A DNA stretch of 34,039 nucleotides. It comes from DATBDE01 sp036270095 (GTDB taxonomy: Bacteria > Actinomycetota > Thermoleophilia > Solirubrobacterales > Solirubrobacteraceae). The DNA is taken from positions 1 to 34,039 of the forward strand of contig DATBDE010000081.1 of NCBI GenBank assembly GCA_036270095.1. Reading direction: 5' to 3'. The translations under genes were made by a program, and so were the position numbers. Shown one piece after another: positions 22,514 to 29,449 of the stretch. Every line of letters begins with the position of its first letter. The stretch's first letter is position 1. A model generated the notes under the pieces. It was not told where the DNA came from and searched no databases. It saw nothing but the letters and a program-made list of their open reading frames with translations.

Positions 22514-23355
22514 CAGCTCTTCCCCGGGCGCGGGAACTGGGTCCCCACGAAGAGGTCCCAGCCGCGGTCGGGCAACAGCGCGCGCTGCGTGAGCAGGATC
22601 CGCGCCGACGCGGTGACGGGGTAGCGGGCCTTGGGGCGGCGTGCGCCGAGCGCCTTCTCGATCTTGCGCGCCACGTCGTCGGGCCCGCCCCCCAGCTTCA
22701 TGGTCGGGCCCTCGTAGGCGCCGGCCGTCGCCTTCGCCACCGCGTCGTTGAAGGCGGCGTAGTCGCCGCCGCCGCCGGTGCCCTTGGCCGCGGTCTCGCC
22801 GAACTCGGTCTTGATCAGCCCGGGCTCGATGAGGATCACGTCGACCCCGAAGTCGCGCACCTCGAAGCGCATGGCGTCGGAGATCGCCTCCACCGCGTAC
22901 TTGGTGCCGTGGTAGAGGCCGCCGCCCGGGAACACGAGCCGGCCGCCCATGCTCGAGAGGTTCACGATCCGCCCCCAGCGCTGGCGCCGCATGCCCGGGA
23001 GCACGAGCTGGCACATGCGGACGAGGCCGAACACGTTGGTCTCGAACTGGCGCCGGACCTCGTCCATCGGGACCGTCTCGACGGCGCCGCTCTGCGAGTA
23101 GCCGGCGTTGTTGATGAGCACGCCGACCGTCCCCTCGGCGTCCTCGACGTGCTTGACCGCGGCCTCCATCGAGGCCTCGTCGGTCACGTCGAGGGCGAGG
23201 GTCTCGCAGCCTTTGGCGGCGAGGTCGGCGATGGACTCGAGCCGGCGCGCGGTGGCGTAGACCTTCCAGCCCCCGGCGGCCAGTCGCTCCGCGGTCGCGC
23301 GCCCGATCCCGGTCGAGCAGCCCGTGATCAGCACCGCCTTTGACACGTCCGGCAT
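22513..23355 (-). CDS. short-chain dehydrogenase/reductase (SDR)
   Basis: A 280-residue classical SDR. The cofactor loop TGCSTGIG is at residues about 10-17, NNAG at about 85, catalytic Ser in IVNLSSMGG and the YxxxK pair in GLYHGTKYAVEAI. The C-terminal extension, with KARYPVTASARILLTQRALL, resembles actinobacterial SDRs related to retinol/steroid-type dehydrogenases, but the substrate cannot be read. The ATG is set by AGGAGGG seven bases upstream. First gene of the operon with the WS/DGAT gene, so an acyl-chain alcohol or aldehyde is plausible as substrate (inference). Confidence 0.92.
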   Translation of the reverse strand: MPDVSKAVLITGCSTGIGRATAERLAAGGWKVYATARRLESIADLAAKGCETLALDVTDEASMEAAVKHVEDAEGTVGVLINNAGYSQSGAVETVPMDEVRRQFETNVFGLVRMCQLVLPGMRRQRWGRIVNLSSMGGRLVFPGGGLYHGTKYAVEAISDAMRFEVRDFGVDVILIEPGLIKTEFGETAAKGTGGGGDYAAFNDAVAKATAGAYEGPTMKLGGGPDDVARKIEKALGARRPKARYPVTASARILLTQRALLPDRGWDLFVGTQFPRPGKS

Positions 23356-23362
23356 TGAGCGT

Positions 23363-23392
23363 CCCTCCTGAGGCTGTGGGGCCGCGATCGTA
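23363..23392 (-). promoter_or_regulatory. -10-like TACGAT and Shine-Dalgarno of the SDR operon
   Basis: On the minus strand TACGAT (23392-23387) lies 31 bases before ATG 23355, and AGGAGGG (23369-23363) is seven bases from the ATG, so this operon has a conventional leader. No clear -35 box is seen. The rest of the 169-base gap to the divergent ADH gene contains nothing else I can name. Confidence 0.45.
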
Positions 23393-23509
23393 GTCGCCTT
23401 CCGACCCCACGTCCTCGGGTCCCCTCCACCTCCTGGTCGTCGACGACGATCCCCGACCTGCGCGAGGCCGCGTCCCAGCCCGACCGACGGCCCTCTGGTC
23501 GCCGCCTCC

Positions 23510-23515
23510 TAGGAT
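23510..23515 (+). promoter_or_regulatory. -10-like box TAGGAT before the alcohol dehydrogenase gene
   Basis: TAGGAT ends nine bases before ATG 23525 with no Shine-Dalgarno sequence between, again suggesting a leaderless message. Confidence 0.4.
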
Positions 23516-23524
23516 GCCGGGCCC

Positions 23525-24556
23525 ATGCGCGCAGTCACCTTCCAGGCACCGGGCGAGGTCCGGGTCGACGAGGTCCCCGATCCCGAGCCGATCGCCGCCT
23601 CCGACGCCATCGTCCGGGTCGAGGCGACCGGGATCTGCGGCTCCGACCTCCACATCTTCCACGGCCGGGTCAAGATGGAGCAGGGCTTCATCATCGGCCA
23701 CGAGTTCGTCGGGCGGGTGGTCTCGGCGGGCGACGGCGTGAGCGAGGTGGCCGAGGGCGACCGCGTGCTCGGCTGCTTCTGTGCCGCCTGCGGGACGTGC
23801 TTCTTCTGCCGGCGCGGCGACTACGTCAAGTGCGACCACGGCCAGGTCTTCGGCCACGGCGCCATGCTGGGGAACCTCCCGGGCGCGCAGGCCGACCTCG
23901 TGCGCGTCCCCTACGCGAACCTGACCCTGCGCCGCGTTCCCGAGAGGTTGAGCGACGACGTCGCGCTGTTCGCGGGCGACGTCATGGCCACGGCCTACCA
24001 CGCGGTGGCGGCGGCGGGCATGCGGCCGGGTGACAGCGTGGCCGTGCTCGGGCTCGGCCCGGTCGGCCTGTGCGCGGTGCAGGTCGCCCGCGCCGCCGGT
24101 GCCGCCCAGGTGATCGCGGTCGACTCGGTCGAGGACCGCCTGCACATGGCCGAGACCCTGGGCGCCGACCCGGTGCACCTGGACGATGACCCCGGCGGCG
24201 CGGTCAAGCGCGCCACCGAGGGCCGCGGCGTCGACCTCTCCGTCGAGGCCGTCGGCCACCCCAGCGCGCTGGACATGGCGTGCCGGATGGCGCGCAAGGC
24301 CGGCACGGTGTCGGTCATCGGCGTGTACGCCGAGCGCGCCGAGGTGCACATGGGCGTGGTGTGGATCAAGGGCCTGAAGCTGGTCACCGGCCAGGCCAAC
24401 GTGATCGCCCACGTCGACCCCGTGCTCGCGATGCTGTCCCACGGGGTGCTGGACCCGACGCCGCTCGTCACCCACCACATGCGGCTCGACGACGCTCCCG
24501 ACGCCTATGCGACCTACGACCGCCGCGAGGCCCTGAAGATCGTGCTCTCGCCTTAG
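23525..24556 (+). CDS. zinc-dependent medium-chain alcohol dehydrogenase
   Basis: A 343-residue MDR-family dehydrogenase. Catalytic zinc ligands are C38 in GICGSDLHIFHG and H59-E60 in GHEFVGRV. Structural zinc cysteines at 89, 92, 95 and 103 follow the C-x2-C-x2-C-x7-C spacing. The NAD(P) loop is VAVLGLGPVGLCAVQVARAA. It oxidises an alcohol or polyol to the carbonyl; substrate unknown. The ALDH gene follows after eight bases, suggesting stepwise oxidation alcohol to aldehyde to acid, a common arrangement. The ATG is the first in frame after TAGGAT. Divergent from the SDR-WS/DGAT operon. Confidence 0.94.
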   Translation: MRAVTFQAPGEVRVDEVPDPEPIAASDAIVRVEATGICGSDLHIFHGRVKMEQGFIIGHEFVGRVVSAGDGVSEVAEGDRVLGCFCAACGTCFFCRRGDYVKCDHGQVFGHGAMLGNLPGAQADLVRVPYANLTLRRVPERLSDDVALFAGDVMATAYHAVAAAGMRPGDSVAVLGLGPVGLCAVQVARAAGAAQVIAVDSVEDRLHMAETLGADPVHLDDDPGGAVKRATEGRGVDLSVEAVGHPSALDMACRMARKAGTVSVIGVYAERAEVHMGVVWIKGLKLVTGQANVIAHVDPVLAMLSHGVLDPTPLVTHHMRLDDAPDAYATYDRREALKIVLSP

Positions 24557-24564
24557 GAGGCGCC

Positions 24565-26058
24565 ATGACCACCACCCTCCCCGACGCCCTCTCCGACACC
24601 ACGCGTGCCTTCGTCGCGCGCGACCACGGGCTGCTCATCGACGGCGAACGCGTGCCCGCCGCCGACGGGGCCACGTTCGCGACGCTCGACCCCGCCACCG
24701 GGCAGGCCGTCGCCTCCGTGCCCGCCGCCGGGGCGGCCGATGTGGACCGCGCCGTCGGCGCCGCGCGCGAGGCGTTCGCGGACGGGTCGGACTGGCGCGC
24801 GATGCCGGCGCCACAGCGCGCGCTCGTCCTGCACCGCCTGGCCGACCTGATCGACGCCCACGCGGACGAGCTGGCCGAGATCGACGCGCTCGACAACGGC
24901 AAGCCGGTCACGCTGGCTAAGGTCGTCGACGTCGCGCAGACCGTGGCCCACTTCCGGTACTTCGCGGGCTGGCCGACGAAGATCGAGGGCAGCGTCGTGC
25001 CCACCGGGCACGGGGACTCGATGTTCTGTTACACGCTCAAGGAGCCGGTGGGCGTGTGCGGACTCATCGTCCCCTGGAACTTCCCCCTGCTGATCGCGAC
25101 GTGGGAACTGGCCCCGGCCCTGGCCGCCGGCTGCACGGTCGTGCTCAAGCCGGCCGAGCAGACGCCGCTGAGCGCCCTGCGCCTGGGCGAGCTCGCGCTC
25201 GAGGCCGGCATCCCGGCCGGCGTCCTGAACGTCGTCACCGGCGACGGCACCACCGGCGCGGCGCTCGTCGACCACCCCGACGTAGACAAGATCGCGTTCA
25301 CGGGATCGACCGCGGTGGGCCGCGAGATCGGCTCCAAGTGCGGCGCGGCGCTCAAGCGCGTGACCCTCGAGCTGGGCGGCAAGTCGCCGAACATCATCCT
25401 GCCCGACGCCGACCTCAAGGCGGCGATCTCGGGGTCCTTCCAGGGCGTCTACTACAACACCGGCCAGGCCTGCAACGCGGCCTCACGCCTGTTCGTGCAC
25501 CGTGACCAGTTCGACGAGGTCGTCTCCGGGCTGGCCGAGCGGGCGGGCAAGGCCCGCGTCGGCCCCGGGCTCGACCCGGCCACGCAGCTCGGCCCGGTGG
25601 TGTCAGCCGAGCAGCTCGAGCGCGTCAACGGCTACATCGACGCGGGCAGGCGCGACGGCGCCGAGCTCGTGGCCGGCGGCGAGGGCAGCGGCGAGGGCGA
25701 CGGCTACTTCGTCTCCCCGACCCTGTTCACCACCGACGACGACACGCTCTCGATCACGCGCGAGGAGATCTTCGGCCCCGTGCTCGTGGCCCAGCCCTAC
25801 GAGTCGCTCGAGGAGGTGGCCGCCCGGGCCAACGACACCGAGTACGGCCTGGCCGCCGGCGTGTGGACCCGCGACGTCTCCAACGCGCACCGGCTGGCGT
25901 CGCTGCTGCGGGCGGGCTCGGTCTACGTGAACAACTGGCGCGGCGGCGACGCGGCCCTGCCCTTCGGGGGCATGAAGGCCTCGGGCGTGGGGCGCGAGCA
26001 CGGCCGCGACGGCCTCGAGGCCTACCTCGAGACGAAGTCGGTCTCGGTGGCGCTGTAG
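24565..26058 (+). CDS. NAD(P)-dependent aldehyde dehydrogenase
   Basis: A 497-residue ALDH of full length. Catalytic Cys303 is in YYNTGQACNAASRLF and the general base Glu269 in TLELGGKSPNIIL; IVPWNFPLLIATWELAPALA, FTGSTAVGREIG and EEIFGPVLVAQPY are family blocks. It oxidises an aldehyde to the carboxylic acid; the style (DHGLLIDGERVPA, and PFGGMKASGVGREHG) is that of betaine/retinal-type ALDH2-like enzymes. ATG 24565 is fixed by AGGAGG four bases upstream. Second gene of the ADH-ALDH pair. The long repeat-bearing gap follows. Confidence 0.95.
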   Translation: MTTTLPDALSDTTRAFVARDHGLLIDGERVPAADGATFATLDPATGQAVASVPAAGAADVDRAVGAAREAFADGSDWRAMPAPQRALVLHRLADLIDAHADELAEIDALDNGKPVTLAKVVDVAQTVAHFRYFAGWPTKIEGSVVPTGHGDSMFCYTLKEPVGVCGLIVPWNFPLLIATWELAPALAAGCTVVLKPAEQTPLSALRLGELALEAGIPAGVLNVVTGDGTTGAALVDHPDVDKIAFTGSTAVGREIGSKCGAALKRVTLELGGKSPNIILPDADLKAAISGSFQGVYYNTGQACNAASRLFVHRDQFDEVVSGLAERAGKARVGPGLDPATQLGPVVSAEQLERVNGYIDAGRRDGAELVAGGEGSGEGDGYFVSPTLFTTDDDTLSITREEIFGPVLVAQPYESLEEVAARANDTEYGLAAGVWTRDVSNAHRLASLLRAGSVYVNNWRGGDAALPFGGMKASGVGREHGRDGLEAYLETKSVSVAL

Positions 26059-26082
26059 CGCCCGGCGCCCCGCGAGTCGGGG

Positions 26083-26238
26083 GCGCCGTCGCGCCCAGTT
26101 CCAGCCGGTCGCGGTGCGCCGAGCGCGTGGACGGCGGCGACGAAGGAGGGTGGGCCGCGGCCGCCGTGGCGCCCGGCTCGGGCCGGTGCCGGTCCGTCGG
26201 GCGCGTGAACGGCGGCGACGAAGGAGGGTGCCGGCCGG
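26083..26238 (+). repeat. two tandem copies of a 78-base unit
   Basis: Copies at 26083-26160 and 26161-26238 align at an offset of 78. The best-conserved parts are CGCCGT.GCGCC near the start and a 30-base block at 26123-26152 and 26201-26230 (GCGCGTG, G or A, ACGGCGGCGACGAAGGAGGG TG), which differs at one position. Confidence 0.75.
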
Positions 26239-26285
26239 GGCGTTCGACCTTAGGGGTAATAGTTCCCCAAAAGGTCGAACACCCC
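26237..26285. repeat. palindrome 1 (interrupted hairpin)
   Basis: Perfect ten-base arms GTTCGACCTT (26242-26251) and AAGGTCGAAC (26271-26280) enclose an inner GGGG/CCCC stem with loop TAATAGTT. An outer GGGG/CCCC extends the stem across one mismatch. It shares its arm sequence with palindrome 2, 60 bases downstream. Confidence 0.85.
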
Positions 26286-26298
26286 CTGCGCCCTCCGA

Positions 26299-26343
26299 GG
26301 TGTTCGACCTTTGGTCTCGTAAACGACCCAAAGGTCGAACACC
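26299..26343. repeat. palindrome 2, perfect 16-base arms; probable bidirectional terminator
   Basis: GGTGTTCGACCTTTGG (26299-26314) and CCAAAGGTCGAACACC (26328-26343) are perfect inverted repeats. The 13-base loop contains an inner TCGT/ACGA pairing. Lying between convergent genes, it can fold in the transcript of either strand. There is no U tract, so if it terminates transcription it does so by another mode or only stabilises 3' ends. Confidence 0.85.
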
Positions 26344-26363
26344 CCGCCCGACCGCGCCGTCCC

Positions 26364-26549
26364 CGCCGGGACCCACCCCCTAATCGCCGCCGTTCACGCG
26401 GCCGGAAGCGATCCGCCGCCCAAACGAGCGCCACGCGCCCGGAAACACGCCGCCACCCCAACCGAGGCGCCACCCTCGCCGGGACCCACCCCCTAATCGC
26501 CGCCGTTAACGCGGCCGGAAGCAAGCCGCCGCCCGGTCCGAGCGCCACG
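26364..26549 (-). repeat. two copies of an inverted, diverged form of the 78-base unit
   Basis: Copies at about 26364-26435 and 26477-26549 align at an offset of 113 with few mismatches, including CGCCGGGACCCACCCCCTAA at the start of each. Read on the minus strand they contain CGCGTGAACGGCGGCGA (TTAACG variant in the second), CGTGGCGC(T)CGG and a G-rich end, matching the plus-strand units at 26083-26238. They are therefore inverted relatives. Confidence 0.7.
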
Positions 26550-26562
26550 ACACGCCACGCCA

Positions 26563-27588
26563 CTACCGCACATACACCGGATTGGACACGATCCACATCC
26601 GCTGCCGCCCGTACGCGGGCAGCAGCGCCTCGACCCGGTAGACCCCCGGCTCCTCGGCCACCTGCTCGAGCGCCAGGTCGTGCGTCTCGCGCAGCAGCCG
26701 ACCGTCGCGCAGCAGCCGCAGCGTCGCCGGCTGCGGCAGGTGGGCCGAGACCGTGAACGGCGCCGCCACCTCCTCGCCCATCCCCGCGACCCGGAAGCCG
26801 CGCGCGGGCGCCACCGAGTCCACCGCCAGGTAGCAGCGACCGGCACGCAGCGCGGCGTAGATGGCCGCGACGTCGCGGGCGGCGTCGCCCGACACCGGCC
26901 GGTCCAGCAGCACGTGCGTGCGCAGGTGCCGGAAGGACCGGTGGTAGGCCATCAGCCGCACCGGCACCCGCCCGGCCACGCGCCACCCGATCTGGTGGGC
27001 GTCGATGCCACCCAGCGCGACGACCGGACGCACGGCGCACAGCGCGTCCCACGCCGCCAGGTTGCGCGCCGGCGGCACGTCCACGAACCGCTGCGGCGCG
27101 GCCACGAACCGCAGCCCGTCCCGAATCGAGCCGATGCGCTCGGCCGTGTCGGTGACCCACGACCACAGCTCGATCCCGGTCATCGCCGGCGCCGACAGGT
27201 CCCCGAACGGCATCCCGCGCGCCCGCGCGAACCGCTCCGACCCGCGCGAGAACGGGTGGGCGGCGAAGCCGATCCCGCCCGCGGCAGCGACGGCGGCGGC
27301 GATCTCGCCCGGCGCCATCCCCGCGTGGTCGATCTCCGAGTCGACGCCGAAGGCCAGGTAGTGGTTGCGGTTGTACGGCGAGACCTCGAGCCCCACGCAC
27401 ACGAGCACGGTCCCGTGCCACCGCTCCTCCCCCTGCCGGCGGGCCGTGAGCGTGTCGTGGTCGGTGAGCAGCACCGCGTCGGCGCCCGCCCGCGCTGCCG
27501 CGGCGGCGATCTCCGCGACCGTGCCCGTGCCGTCCGAATAGGTCGAGTGGCAGTGCACCACGCAGGCCAGGTCGACGCGTGCGGACAC
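26563..27588 (-). CDS. PHP-domain phosphoesterase family protein
   Basis: A 341-residue protein with a polymerase-and-histidinol-phosphatase metal-dependent fold. The first motif HCHSTYSDGTGT is at residues about 12-23, then LLTDHDT, GLEVSPYNRNHYLAFG, GIGFAAHPFSRG and VALGGIDAH provide the other metal ligands. The family hydrolyses phosphoesters in nucleotides, sugars or nucleic acids; this stand-alone member has no recognisable polymerase or histidinol-phosphate context. Residues after about 270 (beta-rich, with LRLLRDGRLLRE) look like an added C-terminal sandwich domain. GTG 27588 gives MSARVDLACVVHCHS, a natural PHP start; the frame is open 11 codons further upstream into the divergent gene. 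Confidence 0.88.
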   Translation of the reverse strand: MSARVDLACVVHCHSTYSDGTGTVAEIAAAAARAGADAVLLTDHDTLTARRQGEERWHGTVLVCVGLEVSPYNRNHYLAFGVDSEIDHAGMAPGEIAAAVAAAGGIGFAAHPFSRGSERFARARGMPFGDLSAPAMTGIELWSWVTDTAERIGSIRDGLRFVAAPQRFVDVPPARNLAAWDALCAVRPVVALGGIDAHQIGWRVAGRVPVRLMAYHRSFRHLRTHVLLDRPVSGDAARDVAAIYAALRAGRCYLAVDSVAPARGFRVAGMGEEVAAPFTVSAHLPQPATLRLLRDGRLLRETHDLALEQVAEEPGVYRVEALLPAYGRQRMWIVSNPVYVR

Positions 27589-27594
27589 GAGCGA

Positions 27595-27600
27595 TAGCCT
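27595..27600 (+). promoter_or_regulatory. -10-like box TAGCCT before the MBL-like gene
   Basis: TAGCCT ends eight bases before ATG 27609. Its complement, read with the neighbouring bases, is also close to the GTG 27588 of the divergent PHP gene, so only 20 bases serve both starts. Confidence 0.35.
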
Positions 27601-27608
27601 CGCAGGCG

Positions 27609-28679
27609 ATGGCCTCCGCAACGGGCGAGCAGGTCGGCTTCCGCCCGGCGCCCGAGCTGGACGCGGCCTGGACCACGTGGCCCCGCGGCGATCGCCCCGC
27701 CGCCCTCCGCGAGGCCGGCGCCGCCTTCCGCCGCCGCTTCGCCGAGCGCGGGCAGGTCCATGCGATCCGCACCGTCGACCTGACCTCCACCGCGTATCCA
27801 GCGTCGTTCGCGTTCCAAGGCGCCGCCAAGTCCGTCAACCCCTACGTGAACATCCTCAAGCGCCTCGTCGTCGTCCAGTTCGACGACTTCGAGGGCGCCC
27901 GCCGCACGCTCGCGTGGGAGCCGACCATCCCCGAGGGCTCGGCCGAGGCGCCGTTCTACGCCCAGCTCATCGACCGCGTCGGCGAGAAGGTCGCCAACCG
28001 CTTCGCCAAGGTCGAGTTCCACACCCTGCGCAGCGCGCTGACCTCCGTCGGCCTGGCGCCCGCCGACGTCGACTACCTGTCCTTCGACCACCTCCACGTC
28101 CAGGACCTCCGCATGCTCGTCGGCGGCGACGACCACGAGCCGCTGTTCCCCCGGGCCCAGCTGGTCGCGCAGCGCAAGGAGCTCGACACGTTCCGCTCCG
28201 TCCACCCCACCCAGTGGGCCTGGTACGTCCCCGGCGGCATGGACGGCGTCGACCCCGAGCGCCTGATCGAGGCCGACGGCACCGTCGAGCTGGGCGTCGG
28301 CCTGGCCTTCGTCGCCACCCCCGGCCACACCGACGGCAACCAGTCGCTGTGCGTGAACACGCCGGACGGCATCTGGGTCAGCTCCGAGAACGGCGTCGCC
28401 GCCGACTCCTGGCAGCCGCACCTGTCGACGATCCCCGGCGTGCGCCGCTGGGCCGAGTTCTACGGCCGCGAGGTGGTGCTGAACGCCAACACGCTCGAGG
28501 ACTCGGTCGACCAGTACGACGCCATGGTGCTCGAGAAGGCGCTGGCCGACGTCAACCGCCGCGACCCCCGCTGGCACAACACGTTCCCCTCCAGCGAGCT
28601 CGCCCCGCTGCGCCGCCAGTGGCCGGTCCTGCCCACGTTCGTCTACGGCGGGATCAACTACGGGCGCATCGCGCCCTAG
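27609..28679 (+). CDS. MBL-fold metallo-hydrolase-like protein
   Basis: A 356-residue protein resembling metallo-beta-lactamase hydrolases. The HxHxDH region reads LSFDHLHVQDLRML, so H, H and D positions remain but the motif is irregular. Typical later blocks are VGLAFVATPGHTDGNQSLCV and VSSENGVAADSW. An N-terminal 100-residue part (ASFAFQGAAKSVNPYVNILK, RLVVVQFDDFEGARRTLAW) is not standard for the fold and contains the likely substrate side. The reaction is unknown; related proteins are annotated only as MBL-fold hydrolases. ATG 27609 is the start nearest the TAGCCT box. Convergent with the Bax-inhibitor gene, sharing a CTAG in which both stop codons are embedded. Confidence 0.78.
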   Translation: MASATGEQVGFRPAPELDAAWTTWPRGDRPAALREAGAAFRRRFAERGQVHAIRTVDLTSTAYPASFAFQGAAKSVNPYVNILKRLVVVQFDDFEGARRTLAWEPTIPEGSAEAPFYAQLIDRVGEKVANRFAKVEFHTLRSALTSVGLAPADVDYLSFDHLHVQDLRMLVGGDDHEPLFPRAQLVAQRKELDTFRSVHPTQWAWYVPGGMDGVDPERLIEADGTVELGVGLAFVATPGHTDGNQSLCVNTPDGIWVSSENGVAADSWQPHLSTIPGVRRWAEFYGREVVLNANTLEDSVDQYDAMVLEKALADVNRRDPRWHNTFPSSELAPLRRQWPVLPTFVYGGINYGRIAP

Positions 28680-29386
28680 CGGCTGGCCCCGAAGATCCGC
28701 AGCAAGAACAGGAACAGGTTGATGAAGTCGAGGTACAGCGCGAGCGCGCCGATCACCGCCGACTTGTCTCTCCCCTCCTCGGTCATCTGCTCGGTGTTGA
28801 GCCGCTTGAGCTTCTGGATGTCGTAGGCGGTCAGCCCGCAGAAGATCAGGACGCCGGCGTAGGTCGTGACCCAGTAGATCGTCGACGAGGCCAGGAAGAT
28901 GTTCACGATCGAGGCCAGGATGAGCCCGATCAGCGCCATGATCAGGATCACGCCGAGCTTGGTCAGGTCGACCTTGGTCGTCCACCCGATCACCGCCATC
29001 GCGCCGAATGCCCCGGCGGTCACGAAGAAGGTCGTCCAGACGGACTCCGTCGTGTAAAGGGCGAAGATGAACGCGAACGTGAAGCCGTTCAGCGCGGCGT
29101 AGAACAGGAACGCGGTCGTCGCCACCGCCGCGCTGACCCGGTTGATCGCCGCCACGAGGAAGATCACGACGACCAGCTCGAGGATCAGCGCCCCGATGAA
29201 CACGGGCCGGCCGGTGTCCGTGAGGAACTCGTGCGACAGCGTGTTGGACAGCACCGCCGCGACGCCGCCGGTGATCACGAGGCCGCCGAACATCCAGCCG
29301 AACACCTGGCGGAGGAACGAGGTGTCGGACCGGGCGGCGCTCGGCTGCTCGATGTAGGGCGGCGGAGTGGAGGCGCTGAATTCCAT
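28676..29386 (-). CDS. Bax inhibitor-1/YccA family membrane protein
   Basis: A 236-residue protein with seven predicted transmembrane helices, the family norm. Residues 1-25 are a cytosolic tail (STPPPYIEQPSAARSDTS), then helices with FGWMFGGLVITGGVAAVLS, IGALILELVVVIFLVAAINR, FLFYAALNGFTFAFIFALYT and the conserved C-terminal part STIYWVTTYAGVLIFCGLTA, YDIQKLKRL, ALALYLDFINLFLFLLRIFG. The conserved Asp pair of the BI-1 pore (YDIQ and LDFIN) is present, so pH-sensitive ion leak, as for YetJ, is plausible; no physiological role is known here. ATG 29386 lies eight bases after a TATGAT box. Divergent from the secreted beta-propeller gene. Confidence 0.95.
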   Translation of the reverse strand: MEFSASTPPPYIEQPSAARSDTSFLRQVFGWMFGGLVITGGVAAVLSNTLSHEFLTDTGRPVFIGALILELVVVIFLVAAINRVSAAVATTAFLFYAALNGFTFAFIFALYTTESVWTTFFVTAGAFGAMAVIGWTTKVDLTKLGVILIMALIGLILASIVNIFLASSTIYWVTTYAGVLIFCGLTAYDIQKLKRLNTEQMTEEGRDKSAVIGALALYLDFINLFLFLLRIFGASR

Positions 29387-29394
29387 GGCGGGCG

Positions 29395-29400
29395 ATCATA
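29395..29400 (-). promoter_or_regulatory. -10 box TATGAT of the Bax-inhibitor gene
   Basis: TATGAT on the minus strand (five of six consensus bases) ends eight bases before ATG 29386. The upstream -35 position is unclear. Confidence 0.5.
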
Positions 29401-29414
29401 CGGTGCACGATTTG

Positions 29415-29443
29415 TTGACGTACTGCCAATAAGGGCCTAGAGT
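29415..29443 (+). promoter_or_regulatory. complete leaderless promoter TTGACG-N17-TAGAGT
   Basis: The -35 box TTGACG (29415-29420) and the -10 box TAGAGT (29438-29443) are separated by exactly 17 bases. The GTG start at 29450 is six bases after the -10 box, the expected initiation point, so the message should lack a 5' leader. This is the best-formed promoter in the window and fixes the start codon of the downstream gene. Confidence 0.75.
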
Positions 29444-29449
29444 CGCACG

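Larger units (their letters stand above)
26059..26562. other. gene-free 504-base gap carrying a composite repeat
   Basis: The gap separates the ends of the convergent ALDH and PHP genes. Open frames cross it on both strands, but they are low-complexity extensions without family similarity and are better explained by the repeats. Order: two tandem copies of a 78-base unit, two long palindromes, then two copies of a related unit in the opposite orientation. Confidence 0.7.

Noticed and set aside
23356..23524. Riboswitch or structured leader in the SDR/ADH gap
   Set aside because: The SDR leader is only about 25 bases and the ADH message appears leaderless; no conserved riboswitch core is visible.
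21110..24478. An open minus-strand frame of 1122 codons
   Set aside because: The 3' 467 codons are the WS/DGAT gene. The upstream part is antisense to the ADH gene and out of frame with the SDR gene on the same strand.
26083..26549. CRISPR-like array
   Set aside because: Units are few, of different spacing (78, 60, 113), partly inverted and diverged, and no cas gene is nearby.
25754..27838. A long minus-strand open frame spanning the repeat gap and PHP gene
   Set aside because: It reads the PHP gene out of frame, and its repeats (SSPPFTRPTDRH, SSPPSTRSAHRD) are translations of the DNA repeats.
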